Assembly (NCBI GenBank): GCA_016124205.1
Contig: WGOD01000002.1
Location: forward strand, 620,001 to 684,000
Direction: 5' to 3'
Source: Alphaproteobacteria bacterium
GTDB lineage: Bacteria; Pseudomonadota; Alphaproteobacteria; Caulobacterales; Maricaulaceae
Length of the DNA stretch: 64,000 nt
Under the pieces are notes generated by a model that searched no databases, was not told the origin of the DNA, and was given only the letters and a program-made list of their open reading frames with translations. Shown here in pieces: positions 1 through 9,705 of this stretch (positions are counted from its first letter, which is position 1; every line of letters starts with the position of its first letter). A program made the translations under genes and the position numbers.

Positions 1-1
1 C

Positions 2-1060
2 ATCGAGGCCGACGCGCTTCTGGCCGGCCGGGTGACGCAGCAGCCGGATGGACGCCTGCTGGTCGCCTTCCGCCTGTGGGATACGCGCCTGGAAGAGCAG
101 ATGCTCGGCCTGCAATTTGTCACCGCGCCGGAAAACTGGCGCCGCGTGGCGCACAAGGTCGCCGATGCGGTCTATGAGCGGCTGACGGGCGAGACCGGCT
201 ATTTCGACACCCGCGTCGTCTATGTCGCAGAGGGCACCGGCCCGGACGGCATCCCGACACGGCGCCTGGCGATCATGGACCAGGACGGGGCCAACCCCTC
301 CTACCTGACCGACCGGTCCTACATGGCGCTCTTGCCGAACTATTCGCCGAGCGCGCAGCAGATCGCCTATGTCTCCTTCATCGACGGACATGCGACGACC
401 TATCTCTACGACCTAGAAACCGGCCGTCAGGAAGCCCTGTTCGCGACCGGGACGCGCGGGCTCGCGCAGGTCGACGCCAACGGCCAGTCGCTGTCGGCGC
501 GTTTCTCGCCGGACGGGCAGAGCCTCGTCGTCGCGATCGAACGCCAGGCCGGTCACGATATTCACCGCTTCGATCTGCGGTCGCGGCAGCTGACGCGCCT
601 GACCGACCACCCGGCCGACGATGTCGAGCCGTCCTTCTCGCCCGATGGCGACCGGATCGTCTTCTCCTCGGCGCGCGGCGGCGGTTCCCAGCTTTACGTC
701 ATGGACGCCAATGGCGGCCCGGCCCAGCGCATCACCTATGGCGAAGGCCGCTATACCGCGCCGGTGTGGTCACCGCGCGGCGACCTGATCGCCTTCGTGG
801 AGCAGCGCGGCAGTCAGTTCGCGCTCGGTGTCGTCCGCGCCGACGGCAGCGGCCAGGAACGTATCCTCTATGAAGGCTATTTCGTCGACAGTCCGGCCTG
901 GTCGCCGAACGGCCGCGTACTGCTGTTCACGCGCGGCGATCGCTCTTCGAATGGAACCCAATACGCGATCTGGAGTATAGACCTTGCGGGCTTCAATCTG
1001 CGGCCCGCGCCAATCCGTGGCGCCGCCTCCGATCCGGCGTGGTCGCCCTTGATTGATTGA
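2..1060 (+). CDS. tolB: Tol-Pal system protein TolB, 5' end missing
   Basis: Periplasmic beta-propeller of the Tol-Pal envelope complex, which bridges TolA and the lipoprotein Pal and keeps the outer membrane constricted at division. The frame is already open at base 2 (IEADALLAGRV...), so the true start and signal peptide lie upstream; the track start at 32 is an internal GTG. The first part matches the N-terminal TolB domain, and the rest holds repeated propeller blades with FSPDG, WSPRGD and WSPNGR strands. The next gene is pal, the usual order. Certain apart from the missing 5' end. Confidence 0.96.
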   Translation: MEADALLAGRVTQQPDGRLLVAFRLWDTRLEEQMLGLQFVTAPENWRRVAHKVADAVYERLTGETGYFDTRVVYVAEGTGPDGIPTRRLAIMDQDGANPSYLTDRSYMALLPNYSPSAQQIAYVSFIDGHATTYLYDLETGRQEALFATGTRGLAQVDANGQSLSARFSPDGQSLVVAIERQAGHDIHRFDLRSRQLTRLTDHPADDVEPSFSPDGDRIVFSSARGGGSQLYVMDANGGPAQRITYGEGRYTAPVWSPRGDLIAFVEQRGSQFALGVVRADGSGQERILYEGYFVDSPAWSPNGRVLLFTRGDRSSNGTQYAIWSIDLAGFNLRPAPIRGAASDPAWSPLID

Positions 1061-1205
1061 GGCAGTAGGCGTTAACGTTTTTTCGAAGACCTCGGGTATC
1101 TGCACAAAGAAAGGTCCGTCGGTCACGAATACGCCGCAAATACACGTCAGTTGGGAGTCATGCCGCATGCCGGAACGGGTGCGGCTCAGAAGGGATGACG
1201 CACGA

Positions 1206-1730
1206 ATGAATATCAAGTTTCTCGCCGTAGCCAGCATCGCCGCGCTCGCGGCAGCCTGTGCCTCGACGCCGCCGGAAGACAACACGCCGCCGCCGCAGAC
1301 CCGCGTCGAAGGCCCGTCGACCCCGCCGCGCACGACTCCGGAAAACCCGGGTCCGACGCCGGGTACGGAAGCGCACTTCGTCGCCACCGCCGGCGACCGG
1401 GTGTTCTATGATCTCGACCAGTATTCGCTGCGCCCGGAAGCGCGTGAAACCCTCCGCCGTCAGGCCGAGTGGCTGAACGCCTATCCCGGCACGACCATTC
1501 TCGTCGCCGGCAATTGCGACGAGCGCGGCACGCGCGAATACAACCTCGCCCTCGGTGCCCGCCGCGCCAATGCGGCCCGCGACTATCTGGTCAGCCTCGG
1601 CGTTTCGCCGTCGCGCATCTCCACCGTGTCCTACGGCAAGGAGCGCCCGAGCTGCATGCAGTCGAACGAAGCCTGCTGGGCGCAGAACCGGAATGCGATC
1701 ACGATGATCCAGGGCGGTTCGAACAGCTAG
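1206..1730 (+). CDS. pal: Peptidoglycan-associated lipoprotein Pal
   Basis: Outer-membrane lipoprotein that binds peptidoglycan non-covalently and pairs with TolB. The ATG at 1206 is preferred over the track start at 1053 because it gives a short lipoprotein signal peptide ending in the lipobox LAAAC, then a Pro/Thr-rich linker (about residues 20-55) and a C-terminal OmpA-like domain. That domain holds the peptidoglycan-binding motif NCDERGTREYNLALG and a RRANAARDYL helix. The length of 174 residues is normal. It follows tolB and is closed by a hairpin terminator. Confidence 0.96.
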   Translation: MNIKFLAVASIAALAAACASTPPEDNTPPPQTRVEGPSTPPRTTPENPGPTPGTEAHFVATAGDRVFYDLDQYSLRPEARETLRRQAEWLNAYPGTTILVAGNCDERGTREYNLALGARRANAARDYLVSLGVSPSRISTVSYGKERPSCMQSNEACWAQNRNAITMIQGGSNS

Positions 1731-1766
1731 TTCGAACGCTCCGGATGATCTGACCGGTCAAACGAG

Positions 1767-1798
1767 ACGCCCGTCCGGCCCCTGCCGGGCGGGCGTTT
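1767..1798 (+). terminator. Hairpin terminator after pal
   Basis: Arms ACGCCCGTCCGGC and GCCGGGCGGGCGT pair over 13 positions with one G-U and a CCCT loop. Only three T follow, so termination may be partial; cpoB starts about 55 bases downstream. Confidence 0.65.
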
Positions 1799-1852
1799 CC
1801 TTATCTGCGAAGCGCCGTATTTTTGCCGTGCTCGACGAACAGGGTTGGTGCC

Positions 1853-2755
1853 ATGTCACGCTTTCTCCTTCTCCTCCCGCTCATCCTCCTTCTCGCCGCT
1901 CCGGCGGACGCCCAGTCCCGGCGCGAAATGGCGGAGCGGCTCGATGCCGCCGAAGCCCGTCTTGCCGAGATGGAATCCCGTTTCCTCGCCGGTGACCCGG
2001 TCGCCGAGCAGCTCCTGGTCCGCATGGACGGGCTGGAAAGCGAGATGCGCGATCTGCGCGGCACGATCGAGGAGCTGGAATTCCAGAACCGGCGCATGCG
2101 CCAGGAGCTCGAACGTCTCGGCCGTGACGTCGACACGTTGATGAGCAGCCCGCCCGCAGGCGATGCAGGATTTGGCGGCGAGGCGATCAACGGGAATGGC
2201 AATGCGGGTTCAGGCACGTCCGGCCGCAATGGCGGTCCCGCCGACCTCACCGGCAACTACGCCGTGACCAACCCCGATGATCCTTACGCCGAACAGCGCG
2301 CCGCCGCGACCCAGCCGCTCGGCGGCCCGAGCTCGCTGGCCCCGGCCGGTGCCGCCAATGCGCCGGTCCGCGATCCGAACACGCTCTACGCCGAGGCGGA
2401 AAGCCGCCTGCTCGACGGCGACTTCTTCGGCGCCCAGGAAGGGTTCGAAGCCTTCGTCGCTGACTATCCCGACCATGAACGCGCCGACGAGGCGCAGTTC
2501 TGGCTCGGTGAAACCTATTTCATCAACTCAGACTTCGCCGAGGCCGCCGACGCCTATATCGCGTCGCTGCGCGCCGATGGTCGCGGTCCGAAAGCCCCCG
2601 ACGCGCTGGTGCGTCTCGCGTCCTCGCTGTCCAATCTCGGCCGCGACAATGACGCCTGCCAGACGCTGGGCCGTTTCTCCAGCCAGTTCCCCAACGCCAA
2701 CGCAGACGCGCGGGCGCGGGCCAACCGCGAGGCAATGCGGATCGGGTGCCGCTAG
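1853..2755 (+). CDS. cpoB: Cell division coordinator CpoB (YbgF)
   Basis: Periplasmic Tol-associated protein that links peptidoglycan synthesis to outer-membrane constriction in the families studied. The ATG at 1853 is chosen because it begins a clear Sec signal peptide (MSRFLLLLPLILLL..ADAQ); the track start at 1823 is a TTG ten codons upstream. After the signal come a coiled coil (about residues 25-100, rich in RL, EL and EM heptads), a Gly/Asn/Pro-rich linker, and C-terminal TPR units (LYAEAESRLLDGDFFGAQEGF, DEAQFWLGETYF). It follows tolB-pal in the usual order and its end overlaps tilS by 10 bases. Confidence 0.93.
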   Translation: MSRFLLLLPLILLLAAPADAQSRREMAERLDAAEARLAEMESRFLAGDPVAEQLLVRMDGLESEMRDLRGTIEELEFQNRRMRQELERLGRDVDTLMSSPPAGDAGFGGEAINGNGNAGSGTSGRNGGPADLTGNYAVTNPDDPYAEQRAAATQPLGGPSSLAPAGAANAPVRDPNTLYAEAESRLLDGDFFGAQEGFEAFVADYPDHERADEAQFWLGETYFINSDFAEAADAYIASLRADGRGPKAPDALVRLASSLSNLGRDNDACQTLGRFSSQFPNANADARARANREAMRIGCR

Positions 2756-4131
2756 GCGCTGAAACCGCCGCGCGTCTCGACACGCTGGTTGCCGGCAACG
2801 GGCCGGTCCTGATCGGTCTGTCCGGAGGGGCGGATTCCCGAACGCTTCTGATCCTTGCCGCCCGGTGGGGCCGTATGTCTGGTCGTGCCGTTCACGCGCT
2901 GGTCTGCGATCATGGCTTTCGTGCCGGAAGCGCGGATGAGGCCAGACGCGCCGCGTCAATGGCCGAGGCCGAAGGCGTTCCGGTCCGGATTGTCCGGCGC
3001 GAAGGCTCGGCGCCGCCGAGCGGAGTGCAGGCTGTCGCCCGCCAATGGCGACTGACCGAACTGGCGCACGAAGCCCGCCGCATCGGCGCCGAAACCATCC
3101 TTCTGGGACACACGCGCGACGACCGCGCCGAAACGGTGTGGATGCGGCTGACGGCCGGGGCGGATCTCTCCGGCCTGTCCGCGATGCCGCCCCTGTCCCC
3201 TCACCCGCTCTGGCCGGAGGGCGACGGGTTGTGGATCGCGCGGCCGCTGATCGATCAGACGCGCGCCGGCATCAGACACTGGCTGACCGCCCAGGGGCAT
3301 GACTGGCTCGACGACCCCTCGAACGACAATACCGATTTCACCCGGGTGCGCGTGCGCCGCACGCTGGCAAGGCTTCGGTCGGCCGGATTCGAGGGAACGC
3401 GCCTGTCCGAGGTTGCCGAAACGACAGGGGTGATCGAGGAGGGGCTGAGCGCGGCCGCGGCCCACCTGTTGCTCGAGACCATCGAACTTCACCCCTGGGG
3501 CGGGCTCAGACTCGACCGCGACCGTCTGAACGCGGCATCTGCCGGCATCCGGCGGCGTGCGATCGCCGCAGCGATGGCGATGATCTCCGGCGTTCCCCTT
3601 CCCGCCCCGCGCGGCGTGGAGGCGATTGTGAGCGGGCTGGCTTCGGGCCAACCGGCCACCGGCGGCGGCGCGGCGCTCACACACTTCAAGGGGAAGTTCT
3701 GGCTGGTGCGCGAGCCCGGCCGCGGCGCGCTGGGGGCTTCGTCGCTTTCGCCAGGCGAAGCCGGTGTCTGGGACGGACGCTGGCGTGTAACATCCGGTCT
3801 GGAGGGGCTCGACATCGGGCCGCTCGGAGAAGACTATTCCGCCTATGCCGGACGCGGGTCGCTTGAACGCGTTCCGGGGCTGGCGCGGCCGACACTTCCC
3901 GCGCTGCGTCAAGGCGGCACGGTGCTTGCGGTGGCAGGCCTCGATACGCCCGGCGGTGTCAGGACGGGATGGCTCGGACCGGCACTGGCGGCACGCACGC
4001 TCTTTGCCGGACGCCCGCCGGCGTGGTTTGTTCGGGCAATGGCGCTGAAAGCCGGTGAGACCGGCTCTCGCAATTCATCCTCCGACGCCCCATATCTGCG
4101 GGGACCGGATCTGGAAACGTTAGAGACATGA
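2746..4131 (+). CDS. tilS: tRNA(Ile)-lysidine synthase TilS
   Basis: ATP-dependent ligase that converts C34 of the CAU-anticodon tRNA-Ile to lysidine, so that it reads AUA. The PP-loop signature SGGADS lies at residues 26-31, with downstream family motifs [20 protein letters not shown] and WLDDPSNDN. The C-terminal part is divergent, as is common for TilS. The GTG start lies inside the end of cpoB, and the stop overlaps the ftsH start as ATGA, which indicates translational coupling. 461 residues is normal. Confidence 0.94.
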   Translation: MPLGAETAARLDTLVAGNGPVLIGLSGGADSRTLLILAARWGRMSGRAVHALVCDHGFRAGSADEARRAASMAEAEGVPVRIVRREGSAPPSGVQAVARQWRLTELAHEARRIGAETILLGHTRDDRAETVWMRLTAGADLSGLSAMPPLSPHPLWPEGDGLWIARPLIDQTRAGIRHWLTAQGHDWLDDPSNDNTDFTRVRVRRTLARLRSAGFEGTRLSEVAETTGVIEEGLSAAAAHLLLETIELHPWGGLRLDRDRLNAASAGIRRRAIAAAMAMISGVPLPAPRGVEAIVSGLASGQPATGGGAALTHFKGKFWLVREPGRGALGASSLSPGEAGVWDGRWRVTSGLEGLDIGPLGEDYSAYAGRGSLERVPGLARPTLPALRQGGTVLAVAGLDTPGGVRTGWLGPALAARTLFAGRPPAWFVRAMALKAGETGSRNSSSDAPYLRGPDLETLET

Positions 4132-6053
4132 ATCTTCGCAATCTGCTTATCTGGGGTATCGTCCTCCTTCTGCTCGTGGCGCTGTTCAACCTGTTGCAGG
4201 GTCCGCCGCAAGCCGCGAACGCCAACCAGATCAGTTATTCGCAATTCCTCGACCAGGTGGAAGCGGACACGATCAATCGCGCGGAAATCCGTGGCGAGCG
4301 CATCATCGGCCAGAATGGCAGCGGTGAGACCTTCATCGCGAACCTGCCGCCGCAGGACGATCAGCTGATCTCCACGCTGCGCGACAACGATGTCGAGATC
4401 AGTGCCGATCCGGGCCAGACCGGTCCGAGCTTCTGGACCATCCTGATCCAGTGGTTCCCGATGCTGCTGCTGATCGGCGTGTGGATCTTCTTCATGCGCC
4501 AGATGCAGGGCGGCGGCCGCGGCGGCGCCATGGGCTTCGGCAAGTCCAAGGCGCGCCTGCTGACCGAGCGTCAGGGCCGCGTGACCTTCGAGGATGTGGC
4601 CGGCGTCGACGAGGCGAAGGAAGAGCTTCAGGAGATCGTCGAGTTCCTGAAAGACCCGTCCAAATTCCAGCGCCTCGGCGGCAAGATCCCGAAAGGCGCG
4701 CTTCTGGTCGGCCCTCCGGGTACCGGCAAGACGCTCATTGCGCGCGCTGTTGCAGGCGAAGCCAATGTGCCCTTCTTCACGATCTCCGGTTCCGATTTTG
4801 TGGAAATGTTCGTCGGTGTGGGCGCGTCTCGCGTCCGCGACATGTTCGAACAGGCCAAGAAGAACGCGCCCTGCATCATCTTCATCGACGAAATCGATGC
4901 GGTGGGCCGGTCGCGCGGCGCCGGTCTCGGCGGCGGCAATGACGAACGCGAACAGACGCTGAACCAGCTTCTGGTCGAGATGGACGGCTTCGAGGCGAAT
5001 GAGGGCATCATCCTCATCGCAGCCACGAACCGCCCCGACGTGCTCGACCCGGCCCTCTTGCGTCCGGGCCGTTTCGACCGCCAGGTCGTCGTGCCGAACC
5101 CGGATATTTCCGGCCGCGAAAAGATCCTGAAAGTCCACATGCGCAACGTGCCGGTCGCGGCCGATGTCGATCCGAAGACGATCGCACGCGGCACGCCGGG
5201 CTTCTCCGGTGCGGACCTCGCCAACCTCATCAACGAGGCGGCCCTGCTCGCCGCGCGGCGCAACAAGCGCGTCGTGTCAATGGCCGAGCTCGAAGACGCC
5301 AAGGACAAGGTGATGATGGGGCCGGAGCGGCGCTCCATGGTGATGGGCGAGAAGGAGAAGATCCTGACCGCCTACCACGAGGCCGGTCACGCCATTGTGT
5401 CGATCAACGTTCCCGAGGCCGATCCGGTCCACAAGGCGACGATCATCCCGCGGGGCCGCGCGCTCGGCATGGTGATGCGCCTGCCCGAAGCCGACAAGCT
5501 GTCGGAAAACTACACGCAGATGACGTCCTTCCTCGCCATCGCGATGGGGGGACGGGTCGCCGAGGAACTGAAATTCGGCAAGGACAAGATCACGTCCGGC
5601 GCGTCGTCCGACATCCAGCAGGCGACCCGCGTCGCCCGTGCGATGATCACGCGCTGGGGCTTCTCCGACAAGCTCGGCACGATCGACTACTCCGATGGCA
5701 GCGGTCAGAACGTCTTCCTGGGTCAGGAGCTCACGCGGTCGCGCTCGATTTCCGGCGAGACGGCCCGCATCATCGAGGAAGAAGTCCGCAAGCTGATCGA
5801 TGACGCCAACGCGACGGCGCGGAAAATCCTGACCGAGAAGAAGAAGGATTGGGAGACGCTCGCCGAAGGCCTGCTCGAATACGAGACGCTGTCCGGCGAC
5901 GAGATCACCGAGCTTCTGAAGGGCAATCCGCCCTCGCGCCCGAGCGAGGACACGACCCCGACCGGCAGCCCGCCGACCGGCGCGGTCCCGGTGACGGACG
6001 AGGAAGACGAGGAAGGTCCCGCCCCCGGCGGTGCGACGCCGCAAGGGGCCTGA
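4128..6053 (+). CDS. ftsH: ATP-dependent zinc metalloprotease FtsH
   Basis: Membrane-anchored AAA+ protease that degrades unfolded membrane proteins and regulators such as sigma-32 and LpxC in well-studied bacteria. An N-terminal TM helix (about residues 5-23) and a second one (about 105-123) flank a periplasmic domain. Then come Walker A GPPGTGKT near residue 194, Walker [12 protein letters not shown], the second region of homology, and the zinc site HEAGH near residue 417. The 641 residues end in an acidic, Pro/Thr-rich tail. It is coupled to tilS by an ATGA overlap, and folP starts at the next base. Confidence 0.98.
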   Translation: MNLRNLLIWGIVLLLLVALFNLLQGPPQAANANQISYSQFLDQVEADTINRAEIRGERIIGQNGSGETFIANLPPQDDQLISTLRDNDVEISADPGQTGPSFWTILIQWFPMLLLIGVWIFFMRQMQGGGRGGAMGFGKSKARLLTERQGRVTFEDVAGVDEAKEELQEIVEFLKDPSKFQRLGGKIPKGALLVGPPGTGKTLIARAVAGEANVPFFTISGSDFVEMFVGVGASRVRDMFEQAKKNAPCIIFIDEIDAVGRSRGAGLGGGNDEREQTLNQLLVEMDGFEANEGIILIAATNRPDVLDPALLRPGRFDRQVVVPNPDISGREKILKVHMRNVPVAADVDPKTIARGTPGFSGADLANLINEAALLAARRNKRVVSMAELEDAKDKVMMGPERRSMVMGEKEKILTAYHEAGHAIVSINVPEADPVHKATIIPRGRALGMVMRLPEADKLSENYTQMTSFLAIAMGGRVAEELKFGKDKITSGASSDIQQATRVARAMITRWGFSDKLGTIDYSDGSGQNVFLGQELTRSRSISGETARIIEEEVRKLIDDANATARKILTEKKKDWETLAEGLLEYETLSGDEITELLKGNPPSRPSEDTTPTGSPPTGAVPVTDEEDEEGPAPGGATPQGA

Positions 6054-6899
6054 GTGTCCGGACTTCCGAGCGATCTGATGAAGGCCGTCCGCACGCGCGG
6101 GCGGCCTTTCGTCATGGGGATCGTCAATGTCACGCCGGACAGCTTCTCGGACGGCGGTCAGTTCGACGACCTGCCGCGCGCGGTCGAGCAGGGGCTGAAG
6201 CTCGTGGCCGACGGGGCAGACATTCTCGATATCGGCGGGGAATCGACCCGGCCGGGCGCACAGCCGGTCGGAGAGGCCGAGGAGGTCGCCCGGACCGTCC
6301 CGGTGATCGAGGCGCTGCGGCGTGAGACGGATATCCCGATCTCGATCGACACGATGAAGCCGGGCGTCGCCCGCGCCGCCTTCGCGGCCGGCGCGACGAT
6401 CTGGAACGACGTCAACGCGCTGCGGGCGCCCGGCGCGCTGGAGGCTGCCGCGGAACTCGGCGCCACCGTCTGCCTGATGCACATGAAGGGCGAGCCGCGC
6501 ACGATGCAGGACGCGCCCGCCTATGATGATGTGGCCGCAGAGGTCGAAACCTTCCTTCTGAACCGCGCGGACGCCGCCCTCACTGCAGGCATTCCGCGCA
6601 GCAAGATCTGGCTCGACCCGGGCATCGGCTTCGGAAAGACGCTGCAGCATAATCTCGAATTGCTGCGCAGCATTCCGGCGCTCTCGCGCCCCGGATATCC
6701 GGTGCTGATCGGCGCGTCACGCAAACGCTTCATCGCGGCAATTGACGCGGGATCACAAGCGGATAACCGTCTCGGCGGATCGCTGGCCGTGGCCTTGCAT
6801 GCTGCAGCATCAGGTGCAGCAATCCTGCGCGTTCACGACGTGCGGGAAACGGTTCAGGCGCTGAAGGTTTCAGCCGCCATCGAGGGGATTGAGGGATGA
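6054..6899 (+). CDS. folP: Dihydropteroate synthase
   Basis: Condenses p-aminobenzoate with the pterin pyrophosphate in folate synthesis. Family motifs are GIVNVTPDSFSDGG (residues 22-35), ESTRPGA, SIDTMKPGVA, LDPGIGFGKT and GASRKRFI, so the TIM barrel is complete. The GTG start directly abuts the ftsH stop; an ATG eight codons further in (6078) is an alternative start. ftsH-folP is a conserved pair, but glmM, which often comes next, is not here and lies near 52.5 kb. Confidence 0.96.
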   Translation: MSGLPSDLMKAVRTRGRPFVMGIVNVTPDSFSDGGQFDDLPRAVEQGLKLVADGADILDIGGESTRPGAQPVGEAEEVARTVPVIEALRRETDIPISIDTMKPGVARAAFAAGATIWNDVNALRAPGALEAAAELGATVCLMHMKGEPRTMQDAPAYDDVAAEVETFLLNRADAALTAGIPRSKIWLDPGIGFGKTLQHNLELLRSIPALSRPGYPVLIGASRKRFIAAIDAGSQADNRLGGSLAVALHAAASGAAILRVHDVRETVQALKVSAAIEGIEG

Positions 6900-7528
6900 C
6901 GTTCACGCTGTACGGGGCGGAGGGTACAGGCTCGACCTGTGTCGAGGCGGTGCTGGATATCGCCGAGGCTGATTATCACTTCGTGCCGGCCTCCCCCTTC
7001 GAGGCGGGTGAGGAATTCGAACGTCTGAAGTCGATCAATCCGCTCTTGCAGGTTCCGGCGCTGGAACTGCCCAACGGCACGCTGATGACCGAAAGCGCGG
7101 CGATCCTGATCTACCTGTCCGAGATCTATCCCGAAGCCAATCTGGCGCCGAAGCCGGGTGCGAAAGGCCGCGCCACCTTCCTGCGCTGGCTGACCTTCCT
7201 GGCCGCGAATTTCTATTCGACCTATGCGATCAGCGACAGGCCGGGCCGTTTCTATGAGGACCCTGCGGGGCATGACATGCTGGTGAAGGGTGCGCTCGCA
7301 CGCCGCCGCGCGTTGTGGCAGCTGATGGAAGCGCAGATCAAACCCGCCAAATTCATCGTCGGCGACACGATGACGGTGCTCGACATCTATGCGGCGATGA
7401 TGAGCCATTGGTCGCCGGGTCGCGACTGGTTCCGGACCAATTGCCCGTCGCTCAACGCCATCGTCGAACGCACCGAGGCGCACCCGGTCGTCGCTCGGGT
7501 GTTCGCGCGCAACTTCCAGCAGAACTAG
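6896..7528 (+). CDS. Glutathione S-transferase family protein
   Basis: The 210 residues have the two-domain cytosolic GST layout: an N-terminal thioredoxin-like half with a cis-Pro segment (LLQVPALEL) and the glutathione-binding TESAAI motif, and an all-helical C-terminal half (VGDTMTVLDIYAAMM). The catalytic Ser/Cys is probably in the GSTC segment near residues 12-15. The start overlaps folP as ATGA, so it is the last gene of the ftsH operon. It converges on tkt with two bases between stops and no room for a separate terminator. The substrate is unknown. Confidence 0.88.
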   Translation: MTFTLYGAEGTGSTCVEAVLDIAEADYHFVPASPFEAGEEFERLKSINPLLQVPALELPNGTLMTESAAILIYLSEIYPEANLAPKPGAKGRATFLRWLTFLAANFYSTYAISDRPGRFYEDPAGHDMLVKGALARRRALWQLMEAQIKPAKFIVGDTMTVLDIYAAMMSHWSPGRDWFRTNCPSLNAIVERTEAHPVVARVFARNFQQN

Positions 7529-7530
7529 GG

Positions 7531-9516
7531 TCAGTTCAGCCGCTTCAGCATTTCCTCGGCGGCGCGTTCGGCGGTGATACCGAAATGTGCGTAGAGGTCA
7601 TCGATCGGGCCGGATTCGCCGAAGCTTTCCATGCCGACGAAGCCGCCATCGCGTCCGATCCAGTGATCCCAGCCGAAACGGGCTGCGGCCTCGACGGCCA
7701 CCACGGGCATGGACCGCGGCAGAACGATGTCGCGGTATTCGTCCGATTGCGCCGCGAAGAGTTCAAGGCTCGGCGCGGAGACCACGCGGATCGAATGTCC
7801 CTGGGCTTCGAGGATCTCGGCGGCATCCATCGCGATCTTCACTTCCGACCCGGTGGCGATGAAGACGCCGTCCGTACCATCGCGCAGGATGTAGGCACCC
7901 TTGGCAGAGAGGTTTTCGCTGCCGTCGTCATTGCGCAGGAAGGGCAGTTTCTGACGCGACAGGGCGAGAACCGAAGGCCCGCCCGTCTCGTTCAGCGCCG
8001 CTTCCCAGCATTCCGCGGTTTCCAGCGCATCGGCGGGGCGGAAGACGCGGACATTCGGCATCGCCCGCAGCGAAGCGAGATGCTCGACCGGCTGGTGGGT
8101 CGGGCCGTCTTCCCCGAGGCCGATGGAATCGTGGGTGAAGACATAGGTGACCGGCTGGCGCATCAGCGCGGCGAGCCGGATCGACGGGCGGCAATAGTCG
8201 GCAAAGACCAGGAAGGTGCCGATATAGGGCCGGACGCCCCCATGCAGGCTCATCCCGTTGGCGCAGGCGGCCATGCCGTGTTCCCGCACGCCGAAATGGA
8301 TGTAGCGGCCGGAATAGTCGTCCGCCGACAGGATGGACTGGTCCTTCGCCCGGGTCAGGTTGGACCCGGTGAGGTCCGCCGAACCGCCCGCGAGTTCCGG
8401 CCAGGCCGGGACGAGACGGTTCAGGGTCTCGCCCGACGAGGCGCGCGAGGCGAGCGCCGGCCGGGTTCCGGTCAGCTCCTTGCGGTAGTCGGCCATCATC
8501 GCGGCTACATTTTCCGGCATGTCCGCAGCAAGGCTGGCGATGAACTCACCCTGCTTGCCCGACGCGGCGAGCCGGTCTTGCCAGGCGGCGCGGTCTGCAA
8601 CCGAACGGCGACCCGCGGCACGCCATTCGTCGACGATGTCGGCCGGCAGATCGAAAGCGCCATGGCTCCATTCGAGCGCGGCACGGGCTCCGGTGATCTC
8701 GTCGGCTCCCAGCGGCGACCCGTGCGAGGAGGCCTTGCCCGCCTTGGTCGGCGCGCCGAAGCCGATCGTGGTGCGGCAGGCGATCAGCACCGGCTTGTCA
8801 CTGGCCTTTGCGGCTTCGAGGGCGGCATCGACCGCCGCCGGATCGTGGCCGTCGACGCGGCAGATCTGCCAGTTCGCGGCCTCGAAGCGTTTCAGCACAT
8901 CGATTGATTCCGACAGGCTGGTATCGCCGTCGATCGAGATCTCGTTGTCGTCCCACAGGACGATCAGGCGGTTCAGCTTCAGATGACCGGCGAGCGAGAT
9001 CGCCTCGTGGCTGATACCTTCCTGCAAGTCACCGTCGGAGGCGATGACATAGGTGTGGTGATCGACCAGGCCGCTGCCGAAGCGGGCATTCATCATCCGC
9101 TCGGCCAGCGCGAAGCCGACGGCGGTGGAAATGCCCTGCCCCAGCGGGCCGGTCGTCATCTCGACGCCGGCCGTGTGGCCATATTCAGGGTGCCCCGGCG
9201 TTTTCGAGCCGAGCTGACGGAAATTCCTGATCTCGTCCAGCGTCACCTCTTCGAACCCGGTCAGGTGAAGCAGTGAATAGATCAGCATCGAGCCGTGACC
9301 GGCCGACAGGATGAAGCGGTCCCGGTCGGGCCAGGCGGGGTCGGCGGCGTCGAATTTCAGATGCCGCGTCCACAGGACGGTCGCCACGTCGGCCATGCCC
9401 ATCGGCATGCCGGGGTGACCTGAATTTGCCTGTTCGACCGCGTCCATCGACAAGGCGCGAATGGCGTTGGCGAGCTGGCGCGTACGCGCCGGATCGAGGC
9501 TGGTTTCGGTCGTCAT
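7531..9516 (-). CDS. tkt: Transketolase
   Basis: Thiamine-diphosphate enzyme of the non-oxidative pentose phosphate pathway. The ATG at 9516 (MTTETSLDPARTRQL) gives 661 residues, the normal length; the track extends the frame about 170 codons upstream without homology. Motifs include NSGHPGMPMG, GHGSMLIY, the ThDP/Mg site SDGDLQEG, the pyrimidine-domain segment HFGVREHGM and the EDGPTHQPVEHL loop. A GGGG-rich ribosome site precedes the ATG. Shares a pathway with the small transaldolase at 13.1 kb. Confidence 0.96.
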   Translation of the reverse strand: MTTETSLDPARTRQLANAIRALSMDAVEQANSGHPGMPMGMADVATVLWTRHLKFDAADPAWPDRDRFILSAGHGSMLIYSLLHLTGFEEVTLDEIRNFRQLGSKTPGHPEYGHTAGVEMTTGPLGQGISTAVGFALAERMMNARFGSGLVDHHTYVIASDGDLQEGISHEAISLAGHLKLNRLIVLWDDNEISIDGDTSLSESIDVLKRFEAANWQICRVDGHDPAAVDAALEAAKASDKPVLIACRTTIGFGAPTKAGKASSHGSPLGADEITGARAALEWSHGAFDLPADIVDEWRAAGRRSVADRAAWQDRLAASGKQGEFIASLAADMPENVAAMMADYRKELTGTRPALASRASSGETLNRLVPAWPELAGGSADLTGSNLTRAKDQSILSADDYSGRYIHFGVREHGMAACANGMSLHGGVRPYIGTFLVFADYCRPSIRLAALMRQPVTYVFTHDSIGLGEDGPTHQPVEHLASLRAMPNVRVFRPADALETAECWEAALNETGGPSVLALSRQKLPFLRNDDGSENLSAKGAYILRDGTDGVFIATGSEVKIAMDAAEILEAQGHSIRVVSAPSLELFAAQSDEYRDIVLPRSMPVVAVEAAARFGWDHWIGRDGGFVGMESFGESGPIDDLYAHFGITAERAAEEMLKRLN

Positions 9517-9705
9517 GGCATTCCCCGGGGCGAGCGGTGGCGCGAGCGGAACCGAGCCTAACGGGATTCGCGGCAGGCGCGGCGGACTGAATCGCGGGTA
9601 TGCGCCGGGTCCTAACGCTTCGCCGTGGAAAAACGGAGTCCGGTCCGCAGCCCGGCTTCGCCAGATCGCAGCGGACGCGCTAGGATCGGCAACGGGGAGA
9701 GACAC

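Noticed and set aside
7315-8907. 530-residue + strand ORF opposite transketolase
   Set aside because: It runs through the end of the GST gene in another frame and then opposite tkt; composition is that of a shadow frame.
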